This document shows positions 1 through 8,736 of a stretch of 64,000 nucleotides of DNA, piece after piece. This DNA comes from Pseudaminobacter sp040045035 (lineage in GTDB: Bacteria; Pseudomonadota; Alphaproteobacteria; Rhizobiales; Rhizobiaceae). Position 1 is the stretch's first letter. Each line of letters opens with the position of its first letter. The notes beneath the pieces are model-generated. The model was not told where the DNA came from, searched no databases, and saw only the letters and a program-made list of their open reading frames with translations. Made by a program: the position numbers and the translations under genes. The stretch spans positions 342,173 to 406,172 of the forward strand of contig NZ_JBDZDS010000004.1 of the NCBI RefSeq assembly GCF_040045035.1, read 5' to 3'.

Positions 1-492
1 TATCACCAGGTTGCCGTTGGGCAGCACGTCGCTGACGACCGCGGCGACGAGTAGCTGAATGCTTTCCGAGCGCTCGGTCCTACCGGAGCCCTTGGTCGAG
101 GTGTTGGACCCGACATTGGCATCGATAGAGCCGCTCTGCTTGGTGCCGTTCCAGCCAGTATTCAAGCCCAGGCCGAGCGTGCGGCCGACCTTCCGGTCAC
201 GATCGGACTCGTTCTTGAAACGGGCGCGGTCGTTGATCTCGATCTGGACCGTCATGATGTCGCCAGGAGCCAGTGCACGCGCATCGGTGAACAACCGGCT
301 CTGGCGATCGTCCCACAGCGAAAAGCGCTTGACCGGCGTGGCCGGTCCCTGGGGGTATTCGTAAACGGATTGCGACCCAGCCAAGCCCGAGCCGACGGGG
401 GACATCACCGGCTCCCGGCCGATCTCCTCGGCGGGGGTCGTGCAGCCGGAAACCGCCAGGACGGCCAGCGCGAATAGGGAAAAGCGGATCAT
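1..492 (-). CDS. flgH: Flagellar L-ring protein FlgH, C-terminus cut by the window edge
   Basis: FlgH forms the outer-membrane L-ring around the flagellar rod. The 164 visible codons begin with a lipoprotein signal (hydrophobic stretch followed by the lipobox VSGC, with the acylated Cys near residue 17). The typical FlgH segment about a WDDRQSRLF stretch, with later FKNESDRD and LPNGNLVI motifs, follows. The reading frame stays open to base 1, so the last third of the protein lies outside. The ATG overlaps the motE stop (ATGA), which implies translational coupling in the leftward flagellar operon. Confidence 0.93.
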   Translation of the reverse strand, partial: MIRFSLFALAVLAVSGCTTPAEEIGREPVMSPVGSGLAGSQSVYEYPQGPATPVKRFSLWDDRQSRLFTDARALAPGDIMTVQIEINDRARFKNESDRDRKVGRTLGLGLNTGWNGTKQSGSIDANVGSNTSTKGSGRTERSESIQLLVAAVVSDVLPNGNLVI

Positions 493-1064
493 GACGGGTC
501 TTCCTTGCGGGCGGCGCTCGCCATGATACGGGTGAGCTCGGCCGCCGCCTTGCGGTCCATCTCGTTAAGGATGACGCCCGCCTTGCGGGAATCGAGCTTC
601 ATGAGGATGCCTGCGGCGACTTCTTCGTTTACGGCAGCCAGCCTTTCGGCGGCGGCATCGGGTTTCATCGTGGCGTAGATCTTGGCGACGTTGTCCTGCA
701 CCTTGGCCAGGAAGTCGTCGCGCCGCTTCAGCCATGCCTCGTATTCGGCGCGCTTCTCTTCCAGGAGCTTCATGCGCTCCTCGATGTCCTTGCGAAGCGT
801 CTCGAGTTCCTGTGTCTGCAGGGCATAGCGGCGGTCGCGCGCGGCGTCGCTGATATTTGAGCAGAAGCGCTCGACCTCGGTTGGCTCGCTTGAGGCCTCG
901 GGTAGGGCGCCTGCGGGCTCGGCGGCGGCCGGCTCCGGCTCCACCGAGGCGGTTTCTGCGGCGGCAGGTGCAGCGGCCATCAGCAAGGCCGTCAGCACGC
1001 CGGCGACGAGCTGGCGGCATCTGCGCGACGGGGTGAAGTTCGGGGCAAGTGCGCTCATCGACAT
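489..1064 (-). CDS. motE: MotE family periplasmic motility chaperone
   Basis: This 191-aa protein has an N-terminal signal segment (about residues 14-36, ending in an alanine-rich stretch). An acidic/proline-rich linker, a charged coiled coil (about 85-125, rich in E, K and R) and a C-terminal MgtE/FliG-like helical domain (about 130-185, around AAGILMKLDSRKAGVIL) follow. In Sinorhizobium MotE is a periplasmic chaperone for the motor protein MotC and sits between flgI and flgH, exactly as here. It starts 5 bases after flgI and overlaps flgH by 4. An alternative start lies at the second Met, two codons in. Confidence 0.85.
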   Translation of the reverse strand: MSMSALAPNFTPSRRCRQLVAGVLTALLMAAAPAAAETASVEPEPAAAEPAGALPEASSEPTEVERFCSNISDAARDRRYALQTQELETLRKDIEERMKLLEEKRAEYEAWLKRRDDFLAKVQDNVAKIYATMKPDAAAERLAAVNEEVAAGILMKLDSRKAGVILNEMDRKAAAELTRIMASAARKEDPS

Positions 1065-1069
1065 TGCAC

Positions 1070-2281
1070 CTATTGCAGCACGAGGTCAGCCTGAAGGGCG
1101 CCGGCGGATTTGATGCCCTGAAGAATCGCGATGATGCCTGCCGGCTTCACGCCGAGCCGGTTGAGGCCGGCGACCAGGGTTTCCAGGTTCGGTCCGTCGA
1201 GGATCGCGACCCTGGCGTCCGGTTGCCCGATGTCAATGTTGGTGTTGGGCTCTACCGCGGTCACGCCACGGGAGAAGGGTTCGGGTTGAACGATCCTCGG
1301 CGCTTCCGTGATGCGAACCGTCAGCGTGCCATGGGCGATGGCGACCCGCGAAATCCGCACGTCCTGGCCGATCACGATGGTGCCGGTGCGCTCGTCCACG
1401 ACGACGCGGGCCGGCGCATCGGTCTCGACGACCAGATTTTCCAGCTCCGCGTAGAAGCGGGCGGTGGAAATGCCCGGCGGACGGCGGACGACAACGGTGA
1501 GGGCATCCTGCTCGGCGGCCACGCGCGTGCCGAAACGGACGCGGGAATATTCGTTGATCACGTCGGTGATGCGAACGGCGGTCGAGTAGTCGGCGTTGAG
1601 GAGTTGGAGCGTCAGCACGGCCTGCTCGCCGAGCGCGGCCTGTACCTGGCGCTCGACAATGGCGCCGTTGGGCACCCGGCCGGCGGTCGGGACGCCTTGC
1701 GTGACCCTCTCGGCCTGTCCCTGCGCATCGAAACCCGAAACAAAGACGGGCCCCTGGGCCACCGCATAGATCTCGCCGTCGGCGGCTTTCAGCGGCGTCA
1801 TGATCAGAGTGCCGCCTTGCAGCGAGGTGGCATCGCCCATCGAGGAGACGCTCACGTCGATGCGGGCGCCGGACTGGACGAAGGGCGGCATGTTGGCGGT
1901 GACGATGACGGCGGCCACGTTCTTGGCGCGTGTGCGTCCGCCTTCACTTGCTATGCCGAGATTTTCCAGCATGGCGCGGATCGACTGCTCGGTGAACGGG
2001 GCGTTGCGCAGGCTGTCGCCAGATCCCTGCAGGCCGATGACGAGACCGTAGCCGACAAGCTGGTTGTCGCGCGAGCTTTGCAGGCGCGCAATGTCCTTGA
2101 TGCGAGAGATGGGACCGCCGGCGCCGGGAATGCGGCTGTCCAGATAGCGGTTGTCAAGCGCGGCCACCTGGCCGGCCGCCGCTCCCTTCAGCGTGCCGGG
2201 GAGCTGGCCTTCGGGACCGTCGGCAAGAGCCGGCTGGAGGCCGACGACGAATGCCAGGGCGAGGGCGAGAATGCGCATCAT
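1070..2281 (-). CDS. flgI: Flagellar P-ring protein FlgI
   Basis: FlgI builds the periplasmic P-ring that, with FlgH, forms the bushing for the rod. The 403-aa product has a Sec signal peptide (about 1-20, ending QPALA). The family hallmarks are ISRIKDIARLQSSRDNQLVGYG at the start of the mature protein and VVVDERTGTIVIGQDVRIS in the C-terminal half. Length fits the family. The ATG overlaps the flgA stop, and a second Met codon follows immediately, so the exact start may differ by one residue. Confidence 0.96.
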   Translation of the reverse strand: MMRILALALAFVVGLQPALADGPEGQLPGTLKGAAAGQVAALDNRYLDSRIPGAGGPISRIKDIARLQSSRDNQLVGYGLVIGLQGSGDSLRNAPFTEQSIRAMLENLGIASEGGRTRAKNVAAVIVTANMPPFVQSGARIDVSVSSMGDATSLQGGTLIMTPLKAADGEIYAVAQGPVFVSGFDAQGQAERVTQGVPTAGRVPNGAIVERQVQAALGEQAVLTLQLLNADYSTAVRITDVINEYSRVRFGTRVAAEQDALTVVVRRPPGISTARFYAELENLVVETDAPARVVVDERTGTIVIGQDVRISRVAIAHGTLTVRITEAPRIVQPEPFSRGVTAVEPNTNIDIGQPDARVAILDGPNLETLVAGLNRLGVKPAGIIAILQGIKSAGALQADLVLQ

Positions 2282-2751
2282 AGATTGCCGACCCGGATTG
2301 AGCCGTCCGCCATAATGGTGCCAGCCACGACCTTGCCGCTGTCGATATTGCGGGCCTTGACGAGATCGCCGACAGAGCCGGGCTCCAGGGTGACGGCGGC
2401 AGCGGTGATGGTTAGCGGGCCGGAAACGAAGACGATCTGCACCTCGGCTCCACGGTCGACCAGCCAGGCGTCGCGCACCGAACTTAACGCGATATATCGG
2501 CCGGGCAGCAGCGTCCGACGGGCGACCTTGCCCTCCACGTCCGACATCGCCATGGCCACCGCGGCTGGCGGCAGCTTGCCTTCCCGCAGGACGACCTCTT
2601 TCAGCGCCTCGGCGTTGATGGTCTCGCCCGGATAGATGACGCGGTTGGGGATCGTCACGATCTCCTGGGCGGAAGCCGTGCCCGCGCCCGCAAACAGCGC
2701 CAAGCCGGCGGCGGCCGCGAGGGCGAGGCTGTGAGAGGCGCGCAGCACCAT
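2278..2751 (-). CDS. flgA: Flagellar P-ring assembly protein FlgA
   Basis: FlgA is the periplasmic chaperone for P-ring assembly. The 157-aa product carries a signal peptide (about 1-28, ending TASA-Q). A SAF/FlgA-type domain follows with YPGETI near residue 42 and a C-terminal half ending in DGSIRVGNL. It is a short FlgA version, as usual in rhizobia. It lies 5 bases after flgG and overlaps flgI by 4 bases, so P-ring subunit and chaperone are co-translated. Confidence 0.9.
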   Translation of the reverse strand: MVLRASHSLALAAAAGLALFAGAGTASAQEIVTIPNRVIYPGETINAEALKEVVLREGKLPPAAVAMAMSDVEGKVARRTLLPGRYIALSSVRDAWLVDRGAEVQIVFVSGPLTITAAAVTLEPGSVGDLVKARNIDSGKVVAGTIMADGSIRVGNL

Positions 2752-2756
2752 TCTTG

Positions 2757-3545
2757 TTACCTGATGTTCTTGGAGACGACCGCAGCCATTTCGTCCGCGG
2801 CCTGGATGACCTTGGAATTCATCTCGTAGGCACGCTGGGCCGAGATCAGTTCGGTGATTTCCTTGACGGGGTCGACATTGGAGCTTTCGAGATAGCCCTG
2901 TTCGACGGTGCCGAAGCCCGGATCGCCCGGCACTCCGACAGCGGCGGGGCCGGAAGCGACGGTTTCCTGGAAGAGGTTGTCGCCCAGGGGCGCCAGGCCG
3001 GCTTCGTTCGCGAAGTTGGCGAGGGTGAGCTGTCCGAGTTCCTGCAGGTCCATCTGGCCGTCGATGCGGGCAAAGACCTGTCCGCTTTTGTTGACGATGA
3101 CCTCGACCGCATCGGTCGGCACGGTAATTGCCGGCTGGACAGGGAAGCCGTCAACGGTGACGAGCTGGCCGGTGCCGTTGGTGTTGAAGGCGCCCGCGCG
3201 GGTATAGAGGGTCTGACCGTCGGCGCCTTCGATCTCAAACCAGCCCTTGCCAGTGATCGCCATGTCGAGTGAGTTGCCGGTGTTGGTCAGCGAGCCCTGG
3301 ATGTGGACGTTGCGGACCGCCGCCGTCTTGACGCCGAGACCGATCGAGACGCCCTCGGGCACCACATTGGCATTGGCGCGGTTCGGCACGCCCTGCGCGC
3401 GGTCGACCTGATAGAGCAGGTCGGTGAACTCGGCGCGGGCGCGCTTGTAACCCGTGGTGTTGATGTTGGCGATGTTGTTGGCAATGACCTCGAGATTGGT
3501 CTGCTGTGCATTCATGCCGGTGGCGGCGATGGCGAGTGCTTTCAT
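2757..3545 (-). CDS. flgG: Flagellar distal rod protein FlgG
   Basis: FlgG polymerises into the distal rod. The 262-aa protein has the rod/hook N-terminal signature ANNIANINTTGYKR (residues about 22-35), a central FlgE/F/G-type domain with TRAGAFNTNGTGQLV, and the C-terminal helix ISAQRAYEMNSKVIQAADEM. Length matches FlgG rather than the shorter FlgB/FlgC. It sits 14 bases after fliE and 5 bases before flgA in the leftward operon. Confidence 0.96.
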   Translation of the reverse strand: MKALAIAATGMNAQQTNLEVIANNIANINTTGYKRARAEFTDLLYQVDRAQGVPNRANANVVPEGVSIGLGVKTAAVRNVHIQGSLTNTGNSLDMAITGKGWFEIEGADGQTLYTRAGAFNTNGTGQLVTVDGFPVQPAITVPTDAVEVIVNKSGQVFARIDGQMDLQELGQLTLANFANEAGLAPLGDNLFQETVASGPAAVGVPGDPGFGTVEQGYLESSNVDPVKEITELISAQRAYEMNSKVIQAADEMAAVVSKNIR

Positions 3546-3559
3546 GCTTGCGGTTCCCT

Positions 3560-3883
3560 TCAGATCGCCATGCGGCTGACTTCGAGATAGGCGGTGACAA
3601 TCTTGTCGCGGATGGCGACCGCCGCCTGCAGCGCCTGCTCGGCGTTCATCACCGCATCGGCCACCTGCCGGGTATCGGCGTCGCCCTGCAGTGCCTTGAC
3701 CGAAACCTGCTCTGCGGTCTGCAGCGTGTTGATGGTGCGGTCGGCTGCTTCGGTGAGCATGGCCGCGAAGGACTGGCCGATATCAACGCCGGCTGTCGGC
3801 TGGGCGGACGAAGCGATACCGGCGACGCTGCCCGCTTCCTTCGACGTAAACTGCGAATTGATGGCGCCGATGCCGGTGATCAT
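3560..3883 (-). CDS. fliE: Flagellar hook-basal body protein FliE
   Basis: FliE joins the MS-ring to the proximal rod. The 107-aa product has the family arrangement: a low-complexity N-terminus followed by the helical core from FAAMLTEAADRTINTLQTAE through VADAVMNAEQALQAAVAIRDKIVTAYLEVSRMAI. It overlaps flgC by 4 bases (ATGA) and precedes flgG, the usual rhizobial order flgB-flgC-fliE-flgG. Confidence 0.93.
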   Translation of the reverse strand: MITGIGAINSQFTSKEAGSVAGIASSAQPTAGVDIGQSFAAMLTEAADRTINTLQTAEQVSVKALQGDADTRQVADAVMNAEQALQAAVAIRDKIVTAYLEVSRMAI

Positions 3884-4299
3884 GATTGGCCTCTCATAAG
3901 ATCGATGGTCATGGAGATGAGGTCCCGTGCCTGCTTGACCACCTGAAGGTTGGCTTCATAGGAGCGGTTGGCCTCGGTCATGTCGGCCATTTCCACCAGC
4001 ACGTTGACGTTCGGCATCTTGACGTAACCGCTCGCGTCGGCGGCCTCGTGGCCAGGAAGGTACTCGAGCGGAAATGCCGAGCGGTCACGGTCGATCGATG
4101 TAACATTCACCGTGGACGCGCCGACGGAGCGGTCCAGTTCAGCGGAAAAGACGATCGTCTTGCGCTGATACGGACTCGAGCCGGGTGTAGCGCCCGTCGA
4201 CTGAGCGTTGGCGAGGTTTTCGGAAACGATGCGCAGTCGTTCGGATTGTGCGGTAAGGCCCGAGGCCGCGACCTTGAGGGTGGCCGAAAGTGCGTCCAT
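3880..4299 (-). CDS. flgC: Flagellar proximal rod protein FlgC
   Basis: FlgC is a proximal rod subunit. The 139-aa protein shows the rod signature SENLANAQSTG near residues 26-36 and the C-terminal helix MADMTEANRSYEANLQVV, with VNVLVEMADM typical of FlgC. It follows flgB by 5 bases and overlaps fliE by 4. Length is normal for the family. Confidence 0.95.
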   Translation of the reverse strand: MDALSATLKVAASGLTAQSERLRIVSENLANAQSTGATPGSSPYQRKTIVFSAELDRSVGASTVNVTSIDRDRSAFPLEYLPGHEAADASGYVKMPNVNVLVEMADMTEANRSYEANLQVVKQARDLISMTIDLMRGQS

Positions 4300-4304
4300 G
4301 TCGG

Positions 4305-4685
4305 TCAGCCCTTCACGCTCTGCATCATCATGCGGTGGAACGCCTTGACGATTGCGGTGTTGAGTTCGAAGGAGCGGCGGACTTCGCTAGCCTTCATCAG
4401 CTCATTCTCGAGCACGACGGTGTTTTCGGAGGGCAGCACCGAGTTCTTGCCGTTCTCGTTGCGAACCGTGAAAGCGGCGTTGTTGATGCCGGTTGCGAAG
4501 TGCCCCTCTTGCGTGGCGCTGAGGCCTACGCGCTTCTTGTCGAGGACCTTTTCGAAGGGTTCGATCTCGGCTGTGCCGTAGCCGGGGGTGTTCACATTGG
4601 CGATATTGCCGGCAATGGCCGACTGCCGAACGGACAGCCATTCCGATTGCTGCGAGGCAAGATTGAACAAATTGACTGGCTGCAT
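4305..4685 (-). CDS. flgB: Flagellar proximal rod protein FlgB
   Basis: FlgB is a proximal rod subunit. The 126-aa protein has the signature AIAGNIANVNTPGYG (residues about 22-37) and a C-terminal helical region around VLENELMKASEVRRSFELNTAIVKAFHRMMM. The gap of 59 bases to the gene upstream (stop at 4745) is the largest inside this operon and may hold a ribosome-loading site. I see no terminator there. Confidence 0.93.
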   Translation of the reverse strand: MQPVNLFNLASQQSEWLSVRQSAIAGNIANVNTPGYGTAEIEPFEKVLDKKRVGLSATQEGHFATGINNAAFTVRNENGKNSVLPSENTVVLENELMKASEVRRSFELNTAIVKAFHRMMMQSVKG

Positions 4686-4744
4686 AGAGGTCTCCCGGCA
4701 GATTTCCGGACTCTAGGCATTCAGTCTTGCGCGGGCCTTGCGCG

Positions 4745-5476
4745 CTACTGGGTGAGAGCGACCACCTTGTCCTTGTTGGTCAGAAGAACCCACTTGCCAG
4801 CGCGCTGCTCGATGCTGGCGACGAGACTGCTGTCGGGCAGGAGTGAACCGGGCTGGACGACCCAGAGACCCGCATCGTCCTCGATCAGGGCGCGGCCGTT
4901 CACGACGTGAACCAGCCGATAGGGAATGTCCTCGGCCGGAAATGGCTGATCGCCGGCGGATGCCTGCTTCTCCTGCGCTTCCGGTAGAGTGCTGGTGGTG
5001 AAGGGGTCCAGCTTGTCGCTCTTCTGCCCATCCTCGGCCAGGAAGTCGCCTGGGCGAAGGAAACGCGCGTTCAAGGCCAGCGAATGGAATTTCCCAGGCC
5101 GGCCAGTCCCTTCGAATTGCAGCGCCTGGATGCCGAATTTCTCGGGGTTGAAGAAGATGTACCAGGGAAACGTCGCGCAGACGAGGCCGAGCGAGAGGCC
5201 GAAACCGGCGACAATGAAGTCGCCGCGGCGGCTGGACCTAGCCCTGCTTTTCGCGAACGCGGACGCTGGGCGGCGAAGCAGTTGCGGCCACTGCCAGCGC
5301 TGCTTTTGCTCCATAGCTTCGCCCGACGTCGCGGCGCTTGCCGCGCTTTCCTTGGCCGTGGCTGCGGCCGCGCGCTGGCGGAACAACTGCGGCATCTGCC
5401 AGCGCTGTTTCTTGTTGGCGGCTCTTTCGGCCTCGAGCATCGCCTGGAGGGTCTGCTCAATTTCCCTGAGCTGCAT
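4745..5476 (-). CDS. Unnamed flagellar-operon membrane protein with a duplicated QRWQxPQL motif
   Basis: This 243-aa protein is not one I can name. It has one clear membrane segment (about residues 88-108, around GFGLSLGLVCATFPWYIFF) preceded by a basic stretch, so the N-terminal 85 residues are probably cytoplasmic and the C-terminal 135 residues periplasmic. The N-terminal part carries two copies of one motif about 35 residues apart: KQRWQMPQLFRQR and KQRWQWPQLLRRP. The C-terminal part is polar, with a beta-rich tail ending in VLLTNKDKVVALTQ. I chose the ATG at 5476 because AAGGA lies 8 bases upstream; an ATG at 5518 is possible. Conserved position between flgB and fliI in rhizobia suggests a flagellar role. 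Confidence 0.75.
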   Translation of the reverse strand: MQLREIEQTLQAMLEAERAANKKQRWQMPQLFRQRAAAATAKESAASAATSGEAMEQKQRWQWPQLLRRPASAFAKSRARSSRRGDFIVAGFGLSLGLVCATFPWYIFFNPEKFGIQALQFEGTGRPGKFHSLALNARFLRPGDFLAEDGQKSDKLDPFTTSTLPEAQEKQASAGDQPFPAEDIPYRLVHVVNGRALIEDDAGLWVVQPGSLLPDSSLVASIEQRAGKWVLLTNKDKVVALTQ

Positions 5477-6869
5477 GTGGTTTATCCTTCGCTCTGAGGT
5501 GGCGGGCCAGGTCTGCAAGGGGATCGAGCGACGGCGCGTCGGCGGGCGACTGCGTCAGCACCTCATAGACGATGGGGACCTGGCGTACGGCGATGTCGAG
5601 TTCGGGGTCGGAGCCCGGCTGATAGGCTCCAAGAAGCCGGATGTCGCGGGTGTCCTCGAAACGTGAGATCATGGATTTCAGCCGCGTAACCAGCATACGT
5701 TCGTCTTCGCTCCAAGCCTTGCCGGCAAGGCGCGAGATGGATGACAGCGGGTTGACTGCGGGGAAGCGGCCTTGCTCGGCGATGGCTCGTTCGAGCACGA
5801 TATGACCGTCGAGGATTCCGCGAACGGAATCGGCCACGGGGTCGTTGTGGTCGTCGCCGTCGACCAGCACGGATATGATGGCCGTGATGGAGCCGGAGCC
5901 TTCGACGCCGGGGCCGGCGCGTTCGAGCAGTTTTGGCAGGTCGGTGAAGACCGACGCCGGATAGCCACGCGCGATCGGCGGCTCGCCGGTGCCGATCGCG
6001 ACCTCGCGCAGGGCATGGGCGAAGCGCGTGATCGAATCGAGCACCAGGAGCACCCGGTTGCCACGCTCGCGAAAGTGTTCGGCCACCCGCATGGCGGTGT
6101 CCGGCGCGCGGCGGCGCATCATGGCGCTCTCGTCGCTCGTGGCGACCACCGCAACCGTCTTGGCCATGCCGGCGTTGCCGATGGTGTCTTCCAGGAATTC
6201 ACGGACTTCACGGCCGCGCTCTCCTACCAGCGCCACGACGACGGTGTCGAAGGCCTCCGCGCCTGCCAGCATGGCAAGCAGCGTCGATTTGCCGACGCCA
6301 GAACCGGCGAATATGCCCAGCCGCTGGCCGAAGCAGATCGGCGTGAAGATGTCGATGACGCGCACGCCGGTGACGAATGAGGTCGCAACGCGCTGCCGGG
6401 CGAGAGCAGCCGGCGGCACGGCGTCGCCCGCGTCACGGGATTCGCCTTCTGTCAGCGCGGGCCCGCCGTCGATTGGGCGGGCAAGCGAATCGATGACGCG
6501 GCCGCGCCAGGAATCATGAGGCGCTACCGTAAAGGGGCCGCGGTTGAACACGAGGTCGCTCACGCCTGCGTCGGCCGTGCGTTCGAATGGCGCGATCAAC
6601 ACCTCGTCGGAGCCGATTTGCACGATCTCGCCGCGGCGCGTGCCGGTCTGGCCGCGATGCTCGACTATGTCGCCGAGCCGAGCCGTGCCGGAAAGCCCGC
6701 GTGCGCGATAATGCGTCGGCGACACTTCGGTGATGCGGCCGCCACGCTTTATGACGGTTCGCTCGTCGCTGAAACGGCGGAAGGTCCGCTCAAGGATAGT
6801 CAGCCTGTTTTCGCTCTGGCGTACAGGTTGATCGTCATGAGTGACCGTGAGCGACGTGGCGTCGGACAT
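5457..6869 (-). CDS. fliI: Flagellum-specific export ATPase FliI
   Basis: FliI is the hexameric ATPase of the flagellar type III export apparatus. The 470-aa protein has the Walker A motif GSGVGKST (about 189-196), the GERGREVREFLED segment (about 217-229), the Walker B strand VLLVLDS and the RARGYPxSVF-like segment ARGYPASVFTDLPKLLERAG. All are hallmarks of the F1-beta-like FliI/YscN family. It starts 12 bases after flgF and overlaps the next gene's chosen start by 20 bases. No fliH-like gene is adjacent. Confidence 0.95.
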   Translation of the reverse strand: MSDATSLTVTHDDQPVRQSENRLTILERTFRRFSDERTVIKRGGRITEVSPTHYRARGLSGTARLGDIVEHRGQTGTRRGEIVQIGSDEVLIAPFERTADAGVSDLVFNRGPFTVAPHDSWRGRVIDSLARPIDGGPALTEGESRDAGDAVPPAALARQRVATSFVTGVRVIDIFTPICFGQRLGIFAGSGVGKSTLLAMLAGAEAFDTVVVALVGERGREVREFLEDTIGNAGMAKTVAVVATSDESAMMRRRAPDTAMRVAEHFRERGNRVLLVLDSITRFAHALREVAIGTGEPPIARGYPASVFTDLPKLLERAGPGVEGSGSITAIISVLVDGDDHNDPVADSVRGILDGHIVLERAIAEQGRFPAVNPLSSISRLAGKAWSEDERMLVTRLKSMISRFEDTRDIRLLGAYQPGSDPELDIAVRQVPIVYEVLTQSPADAPSLDPLADLARHLRAKDKPHAAQGN

Positions 6870-6881
6870 GCAGATACGCGT

Positions 6882-7604
6882 TTACTTGGAGCCGAGGGTC
6901 TTGACCGCCTCGGAGAAGGTCTGCTCGGAACTGCGCATCAGGGCCGCGGTGTTCTCGAAGGCGCGCTGCACGCTGATCAGCCGTGTCATCTCCAAGATGG
7001 GGTTGACGTTGGATTCCTCCACGAAACCCTGGGCGACGCCGGCATCGATGCGGTCGACGAGCGGCTCGGGCGGGCTCGAAGGAACGATGCCGGAGTTGGC
7101 GAAGCGCGTGAAATTGGGGCCTGGGTCGAAGCTGTAGAGACCGATCGCGCCGACTGCCTGGCCGTTCTGGCGCAGCATGCCGTCGGCCCCGGCTTCCGGC
7201 GGGCCGGCACGCGGGTCGAGCTGGATCGGGGCGCCGCCGGCGTCGAGCACGGGATAGCCCTCGACGGAGACGAGGTCGCCGTTTTCCTGCATGGTGAAGC
7301 GGCCATCGCGGGTCATTACGATGCCGGCCGGCGTCTGGATGCCGAACCAGGCGTCGCCCTTGATGGCGAAGTCGAAGGGGTTTCCGGTTTCGCGGAAGCC
7401 GCCGGAGGCGGTGGAGAGATAGGTGTCGCCAGTCGAGACGAAGGCGACCGACTTCTGGCCGAGGCCGGACACCACGTCCTCGAATTTCACGCCGGTAGCG
7501 CGAAAGCCCACGGTCGACGCGTTGGCGACGTTGTCGGCGATCGTGTTCAGTCGGCGTTCCAGCGCGAGCTGCGAGGAAAGCGCGACGTAGAGACCATCCT
7601 GCAT
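6882..7604 (-). CDS. flgF: Flagellar proximal rod protein FlgF
   Basis: The 240-aa rod protein has the N-terminal signature ADNVANASTVGF (about 23-34), the central segment TRDGRFTMQENGDLVSVEGYPV and a C-terminal MTRLISVQRAFENTAALM helix. It opens the run of rod genes. Sequence and position (first rod gene before fliI, as in Sinorhizobium) point to FlgF rather than a second FlgG. Confidence 0.92.
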   Translation of the reverse strand: MQDGLYVALSSQLALERRLNTIADNVANASTVGFRATGVKFEDVVSGLGQKSVAFVSTGDTYLSTASGGFRETGNPFDFAIKGDAWFGIQTPAGIVMTRDGRFTMQENGDLVSVEGYPVLDAGGAPIQLDPRAGPPEAGADGMLRQNGQAVGAIGLYSFDPGPNFTRFANSGIVPSSPPEPLVDRIDAGVAQGFVEESNVNPILEMTRLISVQRAFENTAALMRSSEQTFSEAVKTLGSK

Positions 7605-7614
7605 GCAGTTGTCC

Positions 7615-8736
7615 TCAGCTTCTCATTTTCTGGATTGCCATCATCAGGTTGGTCGAGACGCCATATTCCACCGGCTGGCTGAACAGGACGCTCAGCGACG
7701 TCTGCGCCGGCGAGCTCGGATTTTCGATTTCCCACATGGTGGTGAAGCGCGTGAGCAGCTTGTCCAGCGCCTTCGGATCGGCAAGGTCCGAGATCTTCAG
7801 TCGCTTCTCGAAGAGATGCACCTGTTTGTCGATGTCCGCCTGGGCAAAGGAATCCGGCAGGCTGAGCATGGTGCGCACCACCTTTGCAAGTGCCGGATCG
7901 GCCAGCACCTGGTAAAAGGACTTGATGCCTGGTGCCTTGCGCTGGAAGTAAAGCGCCAGCCGCACGCCTTCGTTGTCGGCACCAGCGTTTTCTTCCAGCG
8001 CCTGGCGGAAGTACTTGGCCGTGGCCGGCTGCTGCGCCGGATTGTAGGTGGTGGCCGTCTCGCCGTACGCCTCGAAGTTGAAGGTCGAGACGAATGCCGC
8101 GTAGCGCGGCTCCATCTGCTTGTTGGCGATGCTGGACGGGTCGCGAACGCCGCCCTCGAGCATCTGGCGCATGAGGTCCTTGGTGTCAGTCGCCGGATCC
8201 ATGCCGAACGCCGTCATGGCATAACTGTACAGCCTGTCATTGGCCATGAACTCGTCGATCGATTTTACCTTGACGATGTTGGCAAGGTAGTAGGCTGTCT
8301 CGGCCTTGATCGCTGCCGAGTTCGGATTGACGCCAGCTAACACTGCCTGCGTGGCGTAGTTCTGGGTGGTGAGTTGCTGTGCCTTGCAGTAGACCGTGGC
8401 CTGGTCGCCATAGGCGGCGAAGTTGAACGCGCTGACGAAATCGGCGTAGCGTTTGTCGGACAGCTTGTTGGCGAAGCTGTTCGGGTCCGACACGCCTTCC
8501 TTCAGCGCCTTGACCATGAACGCCTTGGCGTAGGCCATGTCCTCAAGGCCGAATGCCTTCATCGCATATTTGAACAGACGGTCGTTCTTCACGAACTCGT
8601 CGATCGATTTCACCTTGGTGATGTTCTCGAGATAATACTTGGTCTCGCGGTCGACGACGGGCTGCTTCTGCACACGAGTCAGCGACTTATCGATGTCTCT
8701 CGTGATGAGCTGGTAGCTGGTATAGGTGTTGAGCAC
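7615..8736 (-). CDS. DUF1217 family flagellar-locus protein with an internal duplication
   Basis: The 373-aa product is made mostly of repeated DUF1217-type units. Two tandem copies begin at KVKSIDEFVKNDRLFKYAMKAFG and KVKSIDEFMANDRLYSYAMTAFG, about 110 residues apart, and a more divergent third unit follows. The function is unknown; the family is found in rhizobial flagellar regions. I chose GTG at 8736 because GGAG lies 8 bases upstream and the family N-terminus (LNTYTSYQLITRDIDKSL) begins there. A longer frame to 8829 adds an unrelated-looking stretch. It is the first gene of the leftward operon, divergent from motA. Confidence 0.85.
   Translation of the reverse strand: MLNTYTSYQLITRDIDKSLTRVQKQPVVDRETKYYLENITKVKSIDEFVKNDRLFKYAMKAFGLEDMAYAKAFMVKALKEGVSDPNSFANKLSDKRYADFVSAFNFAAYGDQATVYCKAQQLTTQNYATQAVLAGVNPNSAAIKAETAYYLANIVKVKSIDEFMANDRLYSYAMTAFGMDPATDTKDLMRQMLEGGVRDPSSIANKQMEPRYAAFVSTFNFEAYGETATTYNPAQQPATAKYFRQALEENAGADNEGVRLALYFQRKAPGIKSFYQVLADPALAKVVRTMLSLPDSFAQADIDKQVHLFEKRLKISDLADPKALDKLLTRFTTMWEIENPSSPAQTSLSVLFSQPVEYGVSTNLMMAIQKMRS

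Noticed and set aside
1049..2635. Long plus-strand open frame (528 codons) antisense to flgI/flgA
   Set aside because: flgI and flgA on the minus strand have clear homology and proper starts. The plus frame shows no domain and arises from GC-rich codon bias.
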